Assembly (NCBI GenBank): GCA_031213475.1 | Contig: JARUPZ010000017.1 | Coordinates: forward strand, 2,016,669 to 2,080,668 | Reading direction: 5' to 3' | Origin: Nereocystis luetkeana | Taxonomy: Eukaryota; Sar; Phaeophyceae; Laminariales; Laminariaceae | DNA length: 64,000 bases | Shown: one piece after another, positions 10,655-20,609 of the stretch | How positions within the stretch are numbered: position 1 is the first letter of the stretch | Layout of the letters: each line of letters begins with the position of its first letter | Notes under the pieces: generated by a model | What the model saw: only the letters and a program-made list of their open reading frames with translations | What the model was told of the DNA's origin: nothing | Database searches by the model: none | Program-made: the position numbers and the translations under genes

Positions 10655-10862
10655 GTGAGTGCGTGCGCTCTTCACCCTAAATCGTGCATTCCATATGCCC
10701 GTCGACATCCACACCCACACCCCGTGTCCGCGACGACTCTTCGGTCCCACGAATAACAGAGACGTGCATACAAAGCTCTGTAGTCACGTAGAAATACTGC
10801 TCCTGCGCATCGTCTTGGAATGGAGCAAAAAGGAGAGGCGCGCGCATTGCCCTGTCATCGCA
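10655..10862 (-). mobile_element. LINE-B 3' end, diverged
   Basis: TATGCCCGTCGACATCCACA, CCCGTGTCCGCGACGACTCT and AAGCTCTGTAGTCACGTAG match the LINE-B block, ending at TGCACTGGATACGA-like sequence. Confidence 0.65.
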
Positions 10863-10904
10863 CTGGATACGAAATTCAACGCGTGTCGACGTGGCGGGGA
10901 AGTG

Positions 10905-11020
10905 GCTGAAGTCTTCCCGCCACCAAAATGAATGCACGAATCGTAGCACAGAAAGGGGGGGGAGGAGGAAAGCGTACGATGTGACCCAATGGTTGATCCG
11001 AGAGAGAAAATAATGGCAAA
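10905..11020 (-). repeat. arm of a diverged inverted repeat (partner 11745-11840)
   Basis: On the minus strand GGATCAACCATTGGGTCAC, CCTCCTCCCCCC and GTGGCGGGAAGACTTCAGCC parallel plus-strand CAGATCAACCATTGGGTCTC, TCCTCCCCCC and CTGGCGACAAGACTTCAAAC at 11745-11840. Confidence 0.6.
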
Positions 11021-11040
11021 GGACAATTAATGGGAAAAGA

Positions 11041-11190
11041 GGAAACAAAAAAATAAAAAATAAAAAGAAGAAAGAGAAGAAAGAGAAGAAAAAAAAGAAA
11101 GAAAAAAGAAAAAAAAAAAAAAAAAAAAAAGAGAGGAGAAGGAGAAAGAAAAAAAGGAGAAAGAAAAAAGAAGGAAAAAAAAGAAATACG
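11041..11190. repeat. A/AG-rich low-complexity tract
   Basis: AAAAAG and AAGAAAG runs including about 30 consecutive A. The Phe-rich minus-strand ORFs across it are artefacts. Confidence 0.85.
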
Positions 11191-11230
11191 GTACCAACTC
11201 CTCTGATAAGGGACGTTGGTATCGGAGGGC

Positions 11231-11275
11231 CCCCCCTAACACTAACCCTAACCCTGACTCTAAGCCTGAACCTGA
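11231..11275. repeat. short CCCTAA-like tract
   Basis: CCCTAACACTAACCCTAACC followed by CTGACTCTAAGCC. The same wording sits inside MITE-H, so this is more likely a MITE-H shred than a true internal telomere. Confidence 0.5.
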
Positions 11276-11569
11276 CCCTGTACACACGAAACACCACGCA
11301 CCCCCCACAACTCGGCTCGATCCTATCATACTTACGGCAAAAAGAGAGCTCTCTCGTCGGGGAGTAAAACGATAACCTAGCGCACGGAACTATGAGTACC
11401 TCTCTAACCTTTCTATTAATACACACCTACATGGACACGAAGCGGTCCCTCCTCTTGTTTTGTCTCCCTTCGCCCTCCTCTCCACTTGTTTTAGTATACT
11501 TTTTCCATTTCCTTTTTCCCATTTACTATTGGTACTGTAGTATCGTGGCCTTTTGTGTTTTCTCTCTCC

Positions 11570-11727
11570 CCCCCCCCCAAAGCAATGCCTGCCTGGTCGG
11601 TGAAAACCCGACGTGTGCTCCGTCCCGGCATTGTAGGGATGCGAGGGTCTATGGTCATACGACTACGGCCATGCATGATATCGAGTACCTATCTCCTATC
11701 GAGTACACCCCCCCCCCCCCCCCCCCC
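11570..11727 (+). repeat. poly(C)-ended repeat, clean copy
   Basis: GCCTGGTCGGTGAAAACCCG, GTGCTCCGTCCCGGCATTGT, AGGGATGCGAGGGTCTATGG, CATACGACTACGGCCATGCA, GATATCGAGTACC, then an uninterrupted C run at 11707-11727. Confidence 0.85.
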
Positions 11728-11744
11728 CTTATTGAAACCGTATC

Positions 11745-11840
11745 TCAGATCAACCATTGGGTCTCTCCTCCCCCCCTCCCCTCACATCATCACTTCTCTT
11801 CCTGGCGACAAGACTTCAAACACTTTATTTTTCCCCTCTT
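11745..11840 (+). repeat. arm of a diverged inverted repeat (partner 10905-11020)
   Basis: See the partner arm; the two lie about 700 bp apart with the A-rich tract and a poly(C)-ended repeat between them. Confidence 0.6.
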
Positions 11841-12141
11841 TGGCCTGCCTGCCGGCCTGTCTGCCTGCCTGCCTATACAGCAGTGAAGGGGGGTGGTTGC
11901 TCCCTTGTCTATATCTCGGCGGTCGCAGACTGCTGTGCTACGTATGTACCAGGTATCGCTCTAGACGGTAGATTTAGCAGAATTGCAGACCTCCATCGCA
12001 GGGCTACCTCCTTCCAGTTGTTTCACTGCAGACCCAAGCGGCGGGTTGTTTCATGGCGAGGTGGCACAGGGGCGAGGCGGAGAGGAGTTGGCTACGCCAC
12101 GCAGCTCAGGACGCCAAGAGCGGCGGCAAGGGGAGGCGCGG

Positions 12142-12261
12142 GGGGGGGGGGGGAGGGGGGGGGAGCTGCCGTACTGATTGATGCAGCAGTCGACGAATGC
12201 TAACACGTACCAGGTATCTGATTGATGCAGCAGTCGACGAATGCTAACACGTACCAGGGTA
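12142..12261. repeat. G run and 44-bp direct duplication
   Basis: A G-rich run is followed by two copies (12174-12217, 12218-12261) of GATTGATGCAGCAGTCGACG ... GCTAACACGTACCAG. The first copy ends TACCAGGTA and the second TACCAGGGTA. Confidence 0.85.
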
Positions 12262-12889
12262 TTGAATTTCTCATAGATCGGGTGGCAAGGTATCGATCCG
12301 ACTAGCCCTTGAATTCCAGTTGTTTTTTTGTTCGTCGCTTGTTGAGTTGTTCGATGGGGGCAGCGCCACATCGACAATACCGACACTTGCAACACCGACA
12401 ATACCGACAGTAGGAAGGGGGCCGGAGAGGGTGTGGCAAGGTTCCCAAAAACGGTTTCGTAGCCGACACGGGAGCCCCATGTTTGCTACTTGAGTAAGAT
12501 TTTCATTTTTTTGTTTTCTCTCTCTGCTTCCTCCCCCCCCCTCCCGCCATCCTGTAGTCGGCATCTTCTTCTCCTCTGAGCTGCCTCGTGCGTGCAGCAG
12601 CTGTCTGTTCCTCCTGAGCATGTATGCTTTTCTTCTACCGGGCAGCAACCTTTCTGGTGTAATTGTGTCACATGCATTATGCTTCATTTATCATTTTTCC
12701 TTCCTTGTCTTTTTGTTCGGGTTTTCTGATTTTGGCTTGTGTTGCTGTTTTCTCGTACCCGGTACGTTGGCCTTTCACTTGCGTTACCTATTCCATTACG
12801 AGTTTTTTTTGTTCTATCTGTTTCTCTACCTCATCATAAGTCTGTTACCTCAGAGTTAGATCTCTCTAGAAATAAGGAATCAGGACGGA
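12262..12889. other. no gene seen
   Basis: Pyrimidine-rich spacer. TACCCGGTA, a one-base variant of the TACCWGGTA motif, lies at about 12748. Confidence 0.35.
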
Positions 12890-13031
12890 CTACTACGCTT
12901 GGTGCCTAAAGCCAACGCACCGACCCGAATCTTGTGCCAGCGATTAGTGCTTGGATGCTGTGCCTGGTAAGACTCTGTTAGGTTGGCTGTTCCGACTTGT
13001 ATGCTGTGGATCAAAAAGATTATGTTACTAG

Positions 13032-13118
13032 CACGGGGGACCATATTAAAGAGGACCTACGGTACACACAAACACCTATACATTTCGCTATTTTTACCAT
13101 TACTAACAATATTCAGTC
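13032..13118. mobile_element. MITE-TA, partial (left arm of foldback)
   Basis: CACGGGGGACCATATTAAAG through ATTTTTACCATTACTAACAA; the right terminus is lost. TTTACCATTACTAAC holds six bases more than the family TTTACTAAC, readable as CCAT plus TA added at a TA. Confidence 0.8.
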
Positions 13119-13327
13119 ACTACAACGGTGGATGTACTGAAGTAGTTTGGTAGAAAAAAACGGTATAATATGAAGACAACACACACCCAATGAATCGAGG
13201 CCGTACTTCAAAGCCTCGGCATGCATCACTGGCATGCGTCACTGGTGACGTATAAAATTACTAGCAGTTGATCACCCTTTTTATATATACCACTATTGAT
13301 ATACGGACCGAATCAACCTATCAATAT

Positions 13328-13430
13328 TACGGGGATGCATAGCAAGTAGGACTGAATATTGTGAGAAAAAGTAGCGAAATACATAGGTGTTTGTATGTAC
13401 CGTAGGTCCTATCAAATATGGTCCCCCGTA
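13328..13430. mobile_element. MITE-TA (right arm of foldback)
   Basis: TACGGGGATGCATAGCAAGT to TCAAATATGGTCCCCCGTAA; pairs with 13032-13118. Confidence 0.85.
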
Positions 13431-13818
13431 ACAGTAATAGGGTCTTGCAAACCACAGCATGCAAGTCGGAACAGTCAACCAAACAGAGGCTTACCAAGCA
13501 CAGCATCCAAGCACTAATCACTGGCACAAGGTCCGGGTAGGTGCGTTGGCTTTAGGCACCAAGCATAGTGGTAGCAGCCGTGCAGCATAAGTACATACTG
13601 GCTGTAGCATAAATGACAGGGTGGCGCAAGGCTAAGGTGCACCTGTGGCGCATGCAATACACTCAAAAAAAAAAAACAAGTGCCTCATGCCTCATCAAAA
13701 CTGTTACTACTAATATTAACAGGTGAAAAGTAGGTCAAGACCGTCATATTTATGGAGATTTAAAACTTTCGATTTCAAATTCTTCGACCTTCGAAAAACG
13801 CATACAATTACTCCGAAG

Positions 13819-13917
13819 TTAACCCTTATAGCACCGCACTCCCATCTGCGGGGACAGAGCACTCAAACTGTAAGCAGTTTGTCCCCAAAACGGGACAGGG
13901 GTCCTAAAAGGGTTTAA
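13819..13917. mobile_element. MITE-TTAA
   Basis: TTAACCCTTATAGCACCGCA to ACAGGGGTCCTAAAAGGGTT, TAA. Confidence 0.8.
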
Positions 13918-13967
13918 CGTACACGAAATTATTCATATTTTCTTCAAATTTTCGGTAGAACAGCTAT

Positions 13968-14177
13968 TACGGGGGGCCATAGTTAACAGGACCAAATATA
14001 GTTATTACGGGGGGCCATAGTTAACAGGACCTATGGTATACTTAAAAACCTATATGTTTAACCATTTTTACTAACAATATTTGGTCCTGTTAACTATGGC
14101 CCCCCGTAATAGTAAAAATGGTTAAACATATAGGTTTTTATGTACACCATAGGTCCTGTTAACTAGGGTCCCCCGTA
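13968..14177. mobile_element. MITE-TA, outer copy split by another MITE-TA
   Basis: The left part (TACGGGGGGCCATAGTTAAC, AGGACCAAATATAGTTA) ends at 14004. The rest resumes after 14107 with GTAAAAATGGTTAAACATAT and ends CTAGGGTCCCCCGTAATA. Removing the inner copy restores the family sequence GTTAGTAAAAATGG. Confidence 0.92.
14005..14107. mobile_element. MITE-TA, inner copy
   Basis: TACGGGGGGCCATAGTTAAC to GTTAACTATGGCCCCCCGTA, inserted at a TA of the outer copy. This shows the family's taste for TA and gives relative age. Confidence 0.93.
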
Positions 14178-14223
14178 ATACCAATAGTGAGGTCCTACTA
14201 CAATCTGTGAGCCCGGATAATCA

Positions 14224-14312
14224 GGGTCGGTAGGCTGTTCAGGCATTTTGCTTCCTGCCGGGGACAAGGGCGAAGACCCAACCGAACCCCTAAAACTAAC
14301 CCCGACCTTGAC
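14224..14312 (-). mobile_element. MITE-H fragment
   Basis: GGTCGGTAGGCTGTTCAGGC, ATTTTGCTTCCTG and GGGCGAAGACCCAACCGAAC parallel 52815-52890. A MITE-TTAA follows directly. Confidence 0.55.
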
Positions 14313-14317
14313 TCTTC

Positions 14318-14406
14318 CAAGGGGTCTGCAGTCCCGCTTTGGGGACAAGCTACTCAGAATTTGACTGGATAGTCCCCGATACGGGAGTGCGGTACTAAAA
14401 AGGGTC
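14318..14406. mobile_element. MITE-TTAA
   Basis: CCAAGGGGTCTGCAGTCCCG to GGAGTGCGGTACTAAAAAGG; terminal TTAA not preserved. Confidence 0.75.
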
Positions 14407-15240
14407 CACCCCGACCCCAAGCCGCAGCCGAAACGGCACTAGCTGTGAAAGGGTGTAGCACTTGTAGCAATCCCGTAACCAAATGGTATCGACTACTCGT
14501 ACCCGGTACATACTCATTTGAAAAAAAACAAGACAAACAAAACGATGTGGTGACGATGGTTCGCCGCATTTAGGCTCACCGCTGGACATGCCACAAGTAG
14601 CGCAGCAGCAGCAGCAGCAGCGAAGAAACACCGGGCGCGCCATCGTTGCGGAAGAAAGTGCTCCATTATCCGCCCCCCCCCACCCCCCCTCCCGCCCCCG
14701 CCCCTGCTCACGGAGCCCGACCAGATCGCCTTCAGATTTTCAGCAGCAGCAGCAGCAGCAGCGGTAGTTGCAGTAGCTACGGGCTCTCAGGAGTATGTAC
14801 AACTCTTCCTGCGGGACATGGAGAGGGCGTGGCCGGAAAGGGTCGGAGCTTGTACGTATAAGTAATACCAGGTAAAAACATAGTATCATACGCATAAGGG
14901 TGGAGCGTGTACCGCAACTACGGCAGTCGCCTTTACAGCGTACTTGGCAGGTATTAATAGCAAGTTCGTTGCTTCCAAACCAGTTAAAAAAAACGTAGGC
15001 AACTCTCTACTAAAACCTACACACCCCGTCGAAAGCGCGACCGAATGATCACACCACCCTTTGCACAGGCCTTGAAAAAAAAAAACATCTCAGACCTATG
15101 CCAATGGAAACGCGAAGTTCAAAAAAAATATATATATATATATGGCTTTAAAAAAACAGCCGAAAAATTTCTCGTACCACCGCTGTGGGAAAAAAAGAGA
15201 AAAAAGTTAGATTTTTTTTTTTTTTTGGCTGAAGGCGGCG
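14407..15240. other. CAG repeats, otherwise no gene seen
   Basis: CAG runs at 14604-14622 and 14742-14762. TACTCGTACCCGGTACA at about 14494-14510 joins two TA micro-motifs, and TACCAGGTA lies at 14866-14874. No recognisable protein. Confidence 0.4.
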
Positions 15241-15244
15241 CAAT

Positions 15245-15847
15245 TTGTTTTTTCTGCTTGCAAATTGTCAACACGGTGATCGAAACCAGCTCGTGCGACG
15301 ATCGACGCTCGATCTCGACATAGACTCAGCCCACGGCCAACCCACTCGGTATCTGGTAAGGCCAACGAATATAGGTGACGGCCTCGAAGATATCAGGTGG
15401 ATCCATGGTCTAGGGGGCGAGATCTTGCCGGCGGCGTCCTACGGTATCCTCCCAAACCTGAAAAAAAAACCGTTTTTTTGCCATTCGAGACGGATGGAGA
15501 AGTTTTGTCTTCTGTTTTGTGCAAACCAGATGCCAAATGTTTTCTTATCATACGCCTGGTCAGCTCCCGCACATGACACCGGCCATGGTTTTAAGACGGT
15601 GACTCTAGGGTGGGTCGGAGCGCCTAACAGCGCACTCTGTTCAAAATTCAAGACGCAATCGTTGGTTTTGTTGATCGATGTCTGTCGAGGACTCGGAATC
15701 TCGCCGCTTCGAACCAAAGATCGGCCTGAGTTTTTCTCAAGCCGATGTTGGCCCAACATCGGGGCCCAGATTTGTTTTTTTCGTGCTTTTCCAAAAGTTA
15801 GTAACTTTTTTTTTTTTCTAAACCTGCCCATAGAAAGCGTGTTCTAA
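15245..15847 (+). CDS. unrecognised 200-codon ORF, probably chance
   Basis: This is the longest ORF here that is not explained by a repeat. The predicted protein begins MFFLLANCQHGDRNQ and has no domain I recognise. Runs of Lys (near residue 75) and Phe (near residue 187) come from A and T homopolymers in the DNA, which argues against purifying selection. A 130-codon ORF overlaps it on the opposite strand (15439-15831). There is no repeat match elsewhere in the window, so a single-copy exon is possible but unsupported. Confidence 0.12.
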   Translation: MFFLLANCQHGDRNQLVRRSTLDLDIDSAHGQPTRYLVRPTNIGDGLEDIRWIHGLGGEILPAASYGILPNLKKKPFFCHSRRMEKFCLLFCANQMPNVFLSYAWSAPAHDTGHGFKTVTLGWVGAPNSALCSKFKTQSLVLLIDVCRGLGISPLRTKDRPEFFSSRCWPNIGAQICFFRAFPKVSNFFFFLNLPIESVF

Positions 15848-16589
15848 AAAACATTTGGAGGGTATCTCTGCAATTCAGACTTTTTATTGATGCTTCGCTT
15901 TCCCATTGGCATAGGTCTCACAGCTTCGTTTTCCTAGTTTCCCGCAAAAAAGATGTATACAGCCAGTAACGTCGTGGTTCACGCCGTCATACGTCGAGGG
16001 TCGTGTTACAGTAAGAGTAGTCTTCTTGAGTGTTCTCTTACAAAAATAATCCTGGTTTTCCTGCGTATTTTATTATCGTGTCTTTATTTCCCGACATTCC
16101 TCGGTTTTTTTTTTTCCCCCGTGAAAGAGGAAAGCTCCAGAGGTCCTAATGTTTTGCACTCCGTTACATTTCCTGATACTTTGTTTTTCCCCTCCCCCCT
16201 CAGGAAAGGTAACCGCTTCTGTCACCTTCCAGCTCCCGTTCTCCTGCCGGCTAGTGCTGCGCTACCACAGAGGTGCCTGAGCAAAAGGAGGCCGTGCGTC
16301 TTGGGGGTTGAGATGGTGGGGGGGTGAACCTGTCGACGCGTGGGAATGCACGCGAACATAATGAGCGAGACCGGCAACCAATGAAAGGGAAACAAGCAAC
16401 GGGGGGGGGGGAGATTCAACGGGCGAGCAGAACGAGCAAACCAAGCGAGGGGGCACACAGTCAAGCGTCCCAACAAACAAACGGACACCAAAGCAAGAAG
16501 CAAAACCGCTCTGGCCACAGGCAGCACGCAGCAGCGTCAGCAGCGTTCAACCCCCCTTCAGGAGCGTACTGAGGCTCGAGAGGTGTAGC
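15848..16589. other. no gene seen
   Basis: T-rich stretch (15848-16200), then mixed sequence. No recognisable coding or repeat signal. Confidence 0.35.
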
Positions 16590-16686
16590 TTGAGTATAGC
16601 GCGCACGAGCAGCCTTGGGTTGTGCCAGCGGGCCGCCGCCGCTGCTGCGGTACACGCTTTCGCCCACTTGGTGACGACGTGGAGGA

Positions 16687-16868
16687 TGCTTCGCCTAAAA
16701 AAAGGACTCGCAATCACACTCGTACTCGTACTCGTGCTCGCACAGAGCGCGACAGCTCGTGTATCATTTCGATTTCACCACACTGCGGCTGCAGCAGCAG
16801 CAGCAGCGGCAGCAGCGGCCGCGACAGCGGCGGCGGAGCGGAGCCCGCCGGCGCTGTGGCGTGCGTAG
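16687..16868 (+). CDS. candidate signal-peptide exon, weak
   Basis: From the ATG at 16687 the frame reads MLRLKKGLAITLVLVLVLAQ followed by SATARVS. This is a textbook signal-peptide shape: two Lys, a hydrophobic core of about 13, then a small-residue cleavage site. It then runs into a long Ala tract encoded by GCAGCAGCGGCAG and stops at 16866. The hydrophobic core is partly produced by a CTCGTA repeat in the DNA, so this may be coincidence. No downstream domain was recognised, and splicing cannot be judged from sequence alone. Confidence 0.18.
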
Positions 16869-16881
16869 GCCGAGCGCAGCA

Positions 16882-16929
<48 letters not shown>

Positions 16930-16930
16930 G
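16790..16930. repeat. CAG/CGG trinucleotide repeats
   Basis: Imperfect CAG/CGG from 16790 to 16850, then nearly pure (CAG)n at about 16877-16928. Polymorphic by nature. Confidence 0.92.
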
Positions 16931-16944
16931 GCAATCCAAAAAAG

Positions 16945-17030
16945 GAAGCTGGTTGGTGCTGGTGCTGGTGCTGGCGCATGCTGGTGTTGGCGCTTGCTGG
17001 TGCTGGTGCTGACGCTGTTTATTTTTGTTG
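16945..17030. repeat. GGTGCT hexamer repeat
   Basis: GGTGCTGGTGCTGGTGCTGG and related units; encodes Ala/Gly, Trp/Cys or Leu/Val runs depending on frame. Confidence 0.75.
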
Positions 17031-17401
17031 CTCAAGCTGCCCCTAGCCGCGGCTAGCGCTTGCTAGCTGCCGCTTGCTGTGCCGCTGCTTGCAGTCACGG
17101 GATGGCAGTGGTGGCACCGCTGCCAACTCTGCCGCCGAAACGTTGCTGGGCTGCCGTTGCTACTCGCACGCTGTTTTTTTTGTTTGCCGCGTTGCTTCAC
17201 CCCCCCCCCCCCCCCCCCCTTCCCTCATCATTTTCGGAGGTATCGCCTGCAGGATTAGGTGTTTGCCTTACTCGCGAAATTCACTTTTTTTAGCGGGAGT
17301 AAAATTCGTTTTTTCTTTTATCTCCGTCGCAAGCACTCTAATATTTCATAACTTCCAGCGGCAAGATGATTACAACCCTCAGCACACAGCAAGCGCAGCT
17401 A

Positions 17402-17509
17402 TTAGGGGGGACCATAGTAAATAGGACCAAATATTGATAGTAAAACTAGGTAAATGTATAGTTTTTTTTTGTGCATACCGTAGGTCCTATTTACTCAGGG
17501 TCCCCCGTA
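17402..17509. mobile_element. MITE-TA
   Basis: TTAGGGGGGACCATAGTAAA to ACTCAGGGTCCCCCGTAA; the first base after TA is lost. Confidence 0.85.
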
Positions 17510-17552
17510 ATAGCTCATGGCGCTCTATGTAGGGGAAAAAGGGTCGATCGAG

Positions 17553-17559
<7 letters not shown>

Positions 17560-17584
<25 letters not shown>

Positions 17585-17756
17585 CTTGTTTGATCTTATT
17601 ATATTTGGTATTGATACGTACACCTAGGGTTCAAGTGCTGCATCTCGCTCTGCGCTTCGGGTATACACCACCATATCATCCTCCCCACGGCACGGTACCT
17701 CTCAATTGAAACCACCATATCATCCTCCCCACGGCACGGTACCTCTCACATGAAAT
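17560..17756. repeat. (TA)n run and 45-bp duplication
   Basis: (TA)n at about 17560-17584. CACCATATCATCCTCCCCAC with GGCACGGTACCTCTCA occurs twice in tandem at about 17666-17756. Confidence 0.85.
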
Positions 17757-18032
17757 CACTAGCCTTGGCGGGGCTTTTTCTTGACGGAGCCTGCAGAGAG
17801 CAGAGAAGCGTAGCTACTCAGGTATTATCCAGCCGCGTAGCCACTGACACAGCAGTGGCTGCAGGGCCGGCTACATACCACACACGTTCGCCGATATCGG
17901 GTGCCAACAACGCTGCGAGTGAGTAACCCGATCAACCTCGCGGGAGACGGGCATGAGGAGAGAGGACCCCCACGCTTGGATACTACGGCGTAGGATGAGA
18001 CGGGGTCAGATCACTTGTTTCTCGAGCATCTC
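17757..18032. other. no gene seen
   Basis: Unique-looking sequence without repeat or coding signal. Confidence 0.35.
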
Positions 18033-18129
18033 TTGACCCTTTTAAAACCGCAGTCCCGTTTTGGGGGCAATCCAGTCAAATTCCAAGTAGTTTGTCCCCA
18101 CAACGGGACTTCGGTTCTAAAAGGGATAA
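18033..18129. mobile_element. MITE-TTAA
   Basis: TTGACCCTTTTAAAACCGCA to ACTTCGGTTCTAAAAGGGAT, AA. Confidence 0.85.
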
Positions 18130-18167
18130 GGGCCGTTTTTAACGACACCGTGAAAGCTTGCCAAAAA

Positions 18168-18254
18168 GGCAAGTTTTTGGAAATTTGGGCTTTCAAGTCT
18201 TCCTAAAAACTAGCCAAAATGAAGCAGCAAGTCCAAATTTCCAAACACTTGCCA
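18168..18254. mobile_element. small foldback element
   Basis: GGCAAGTTTTTGGAAATTTG at the left is the inverted partner of CAAATTTCCAAACACTTGCC at the right, with about 35 bp between. No second copy was seen. Confidence 0.65.
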
Positions 18255-18461
18255 ACGAGGGGCTTGGGGTATATCCAAATTACGGTTACAGAAACAGCCA
18301 TGAATAGGTACTACTTCGTGTCCAAGTTACAATGCTTGAAAGGAGTCGTACCGCACGGCGGCACGGGCGCAACATGACCCTATACCCCATACTGCTGCTG
18401 TGCACTCGCGCAAGTCGCCAACCATTGCTAAGGTCGCTATCTCGGGGGCCCACGCCTTGAC

Positions 18462-18477
18462 AGGCAGGCAGACAGGC

Positions 18478-18518
<41 letters not shown>

Positions 18519-18577
18519 GGCAGACAGGCAGACAGGCAGACAGGCAGACAGGCAGACAGGCAGACAGGCAGACAGGC

Positions 18578-18622
<45 letters not shown>

Positions 18623-18645
18623 GGCAGACAGACAGACAGACAGGC

Positions 18646-18684
<39 letters not shown>

Positions 18685-18685
18685 G
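18462..18685. repeat. CAGA/CAGG tetranucleotide microsatellite
   Basis: About 55 units of CAGA and CAGG in blocks. The Cys/Leu/Ser/Val and Asp/Arg/Gln/Thr ORFs across it are artefacts. Confidence 0.95.
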
Positions 18686-18699
18686 ATAGCAACTCCGCC

Positions 18700-18822
18700 T
18701 TAACATGCCTTGACTGACACCAAAAAACAGGGTTTTAGTGTGGAACACGCGGCCCTTACGCCCTTGACAGCAGTGCCTGTTTCGCTTTACCTGACGTGTA
18801 TCCTGGCATATTTGTCTCGAAG
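18700..18822. repeat. dispersed repeat K (partner 58080-58195)
   Basis: CATGCCTTGACTGACACCAA, CCCTTGACAGCAGTGC, GTTTCGCTTTACCTGACGTG and ATCCTGGCAT parallel the same order at 58080-58195. No ends or tail were recognised. Confidence 0.6.
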
Positions 18823-19739
18823 GCAAGGCTCAAGCTTGCAATATTGTATGACAGCAGTATTATAGTACCAGGTATGATTGCCCCTCTACAGCAGCAGCAG
18901 TCGCGGTTTGCGCAAGACAGATTTACTACACATGTGCCCGTCGACACCCTGTGCGGCTGGGCCCGGACCTGTATGATAGGACGACCGCGACGCTTAACCA
19001 GAAAGTCCGAATGCCGAAAAGGTGATTGAAAACCTGCTGGACAGGTGTGTGACGAAGACCATCAGAGCGGAACACTTTGCCAAGCTTCGAACGGCTCACC
19101 ACCAAGTCCTCTTGCGAGTCATTCATTGGCTTCCAGCGCCGACTTCGTACTGACCATGCCACCCTCTCGTACGTGAAGAGCATCAAGATGACACTACTGT
19201 AGGCGAGAGCGACCATCCGTAAACGGCGGCTCATTTTTGCGGGGGCCGAGGTACGGCGAGGCAAGGAGCGATAACCCAGTCGGGCAATGTTCGGGACGAT
19301 GGGTGGCGGGGAGAACCCGAGACCTGGTGCGCAGTCTAAGACTTGGCATATAGATGCATACCAGGTACTAGAAGACCTTAGGGAGTCCCGAGCCACCTAA
19401 CAGCCAACGGAACACCCCCCCTCCGTGTTTGGGGTTGATACCACGTTGTGGTACGCTGCAGCAACAAAGGCGGGGAAGTGGTACCGGGGGGTCCTCGAAG
19501 CAGCGGAACGGTTCATGGTGAAGTGGCACGAGGAGCCGAGCAGGCAGCGCCGCGCAGCCGCCGTGAGTGGTGTCCAAGGGGATGCAGGGAGTGGAGGCAA
19601 CCGGAGGAGTGATGGAAGCCCGACCAAGGGGATGCAGGGAGGGGGGGCCACAGGAGGGAGTAGAAGGGAAACCGCGGTGGGCGAAAGTAGGAATGGGGCG
19701 GCGGACAGGGTAGCAAGGCACCAGGCCGACTATTAAAAT

Positions 19740-19852
19740 TACGGGGGACCATAGTAAATAGGACCAAACATTGTTACAGTAGTAAAAATATGTAAAAAAT
19801 ATACGTAGTTGTTTGTGTGTACCGTTCGTCCTATTTACGATGGTCCCCCGTA
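19740..19852. mobile_element. MITE-TA carrying a TACAGTA insertion
   Basis: TACGGGGGACCATAGTAAAT to TTTACGATGGTCCCCCGTAA. At 19775-19781 it reads TTGTTACAGTAGTAAAA where other copies read TTGTTAGTAAAA: a net gain of CAG plus TA. Confidence 0.92.
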
Positions 19853-20225
19853 ATAGAAAGTAGAACATGTCTTATGCTCCTCGTGCCTGCAACCGGCGCG
19901 GCTAGTTTGACCGTGATCTTAGTTTGTCTTCTTTTTCTTTTGGCGCTTGATCCTCCGTGATGGTCTTATTATTGCTTCTCTCTTTTCATCTCCTTGTCCT
20001 TATGAAAGGAGTGTTGTGGCGTGGGTGGATGATGAGCCTGCTTTGCCTGTTTCGTAGTGTCTGACGCATCCTCTCCGGGGGTAGGGCTTAATAGTTGACG
20101 AATGCAAGACGGAGACGGGAGACAGGGCTGCAGGGTACCAGAGAACTTGGCTGCTACTCGTACCACAAACTGCTTCGGCTACTTGGAGGGTGCTTTGTGC
20201 TCCGGTTTGCCTGTTATTTCAGTAT

Positions 20226-20361
20226 TCACGGGGGACCATAGAAAATAGGACCTACGGTATACACAAAAACCTATATATTTCCCTACTTTTACTCTCATAC
20301 AATAATAATATTTGGTCCTATTTACTACCTGGTACCAGGTACGTTGTATGGTCCTCCGTAA
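20226..20361. mobile_element. MITE-TA carrying three chained 7-bp insertions
   Basis: TCACGGGGGACCATAGAAAA to GTATGGTCCTCCGTAA. Between TTTAC and TATGG of the consensus it has 21 extra bases at 20328-20348 that parse as CCTGG-TA, CCAGG-TA and CGTTG-TA. Confidence 0.92.
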
Positions 20362-20609
20362 TAGTTCCATTGGTTCTTATTAATAGTGCCCTGTTATACG
20401 TAGCGGTACTGCTGTTTCTCTGGCTCGTTCTGTTCAAGTGTCTGCCACATCCCGTGCGGAGAGGCACGACAATTTTTTTCATTGTTTCGCTTCTTCTCTT
20501 TCGATTTGTCTGCGCTGCCTCTTATTCTTGTTTTCCTCTTTTCTTTCTCTTTTATTTCCTTTTCTTTAAAGAATGTGTCTCTTGTGCCTGTCGTATACCT
20601 GGTACAGCA

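Larger units (their letters stand above)
12890..13575. repeat. long inverted duplication (foldback)
   Basis: Left arm about 12890-13118 and right arm about 13328-13575 are reverse complements. Shared phrases include ATGCTTGGTGCCTAAAGCCA, GATTAGTGCTTGGATGCTGT and TGTTCCGACTTGCATGCTGT (right-arm wording). Each arm includes its own MITE-TA copy. The unpaired centre is about 210 bp. A fragment of the arm recurs at 23365-23425. Confidence 0.85.

Noticed and set aside
18327-18826. Cys/Leu/Ser/Val-rich ORFs
   Set aside because: Translations of the CAGA/CAGG microsatellite.
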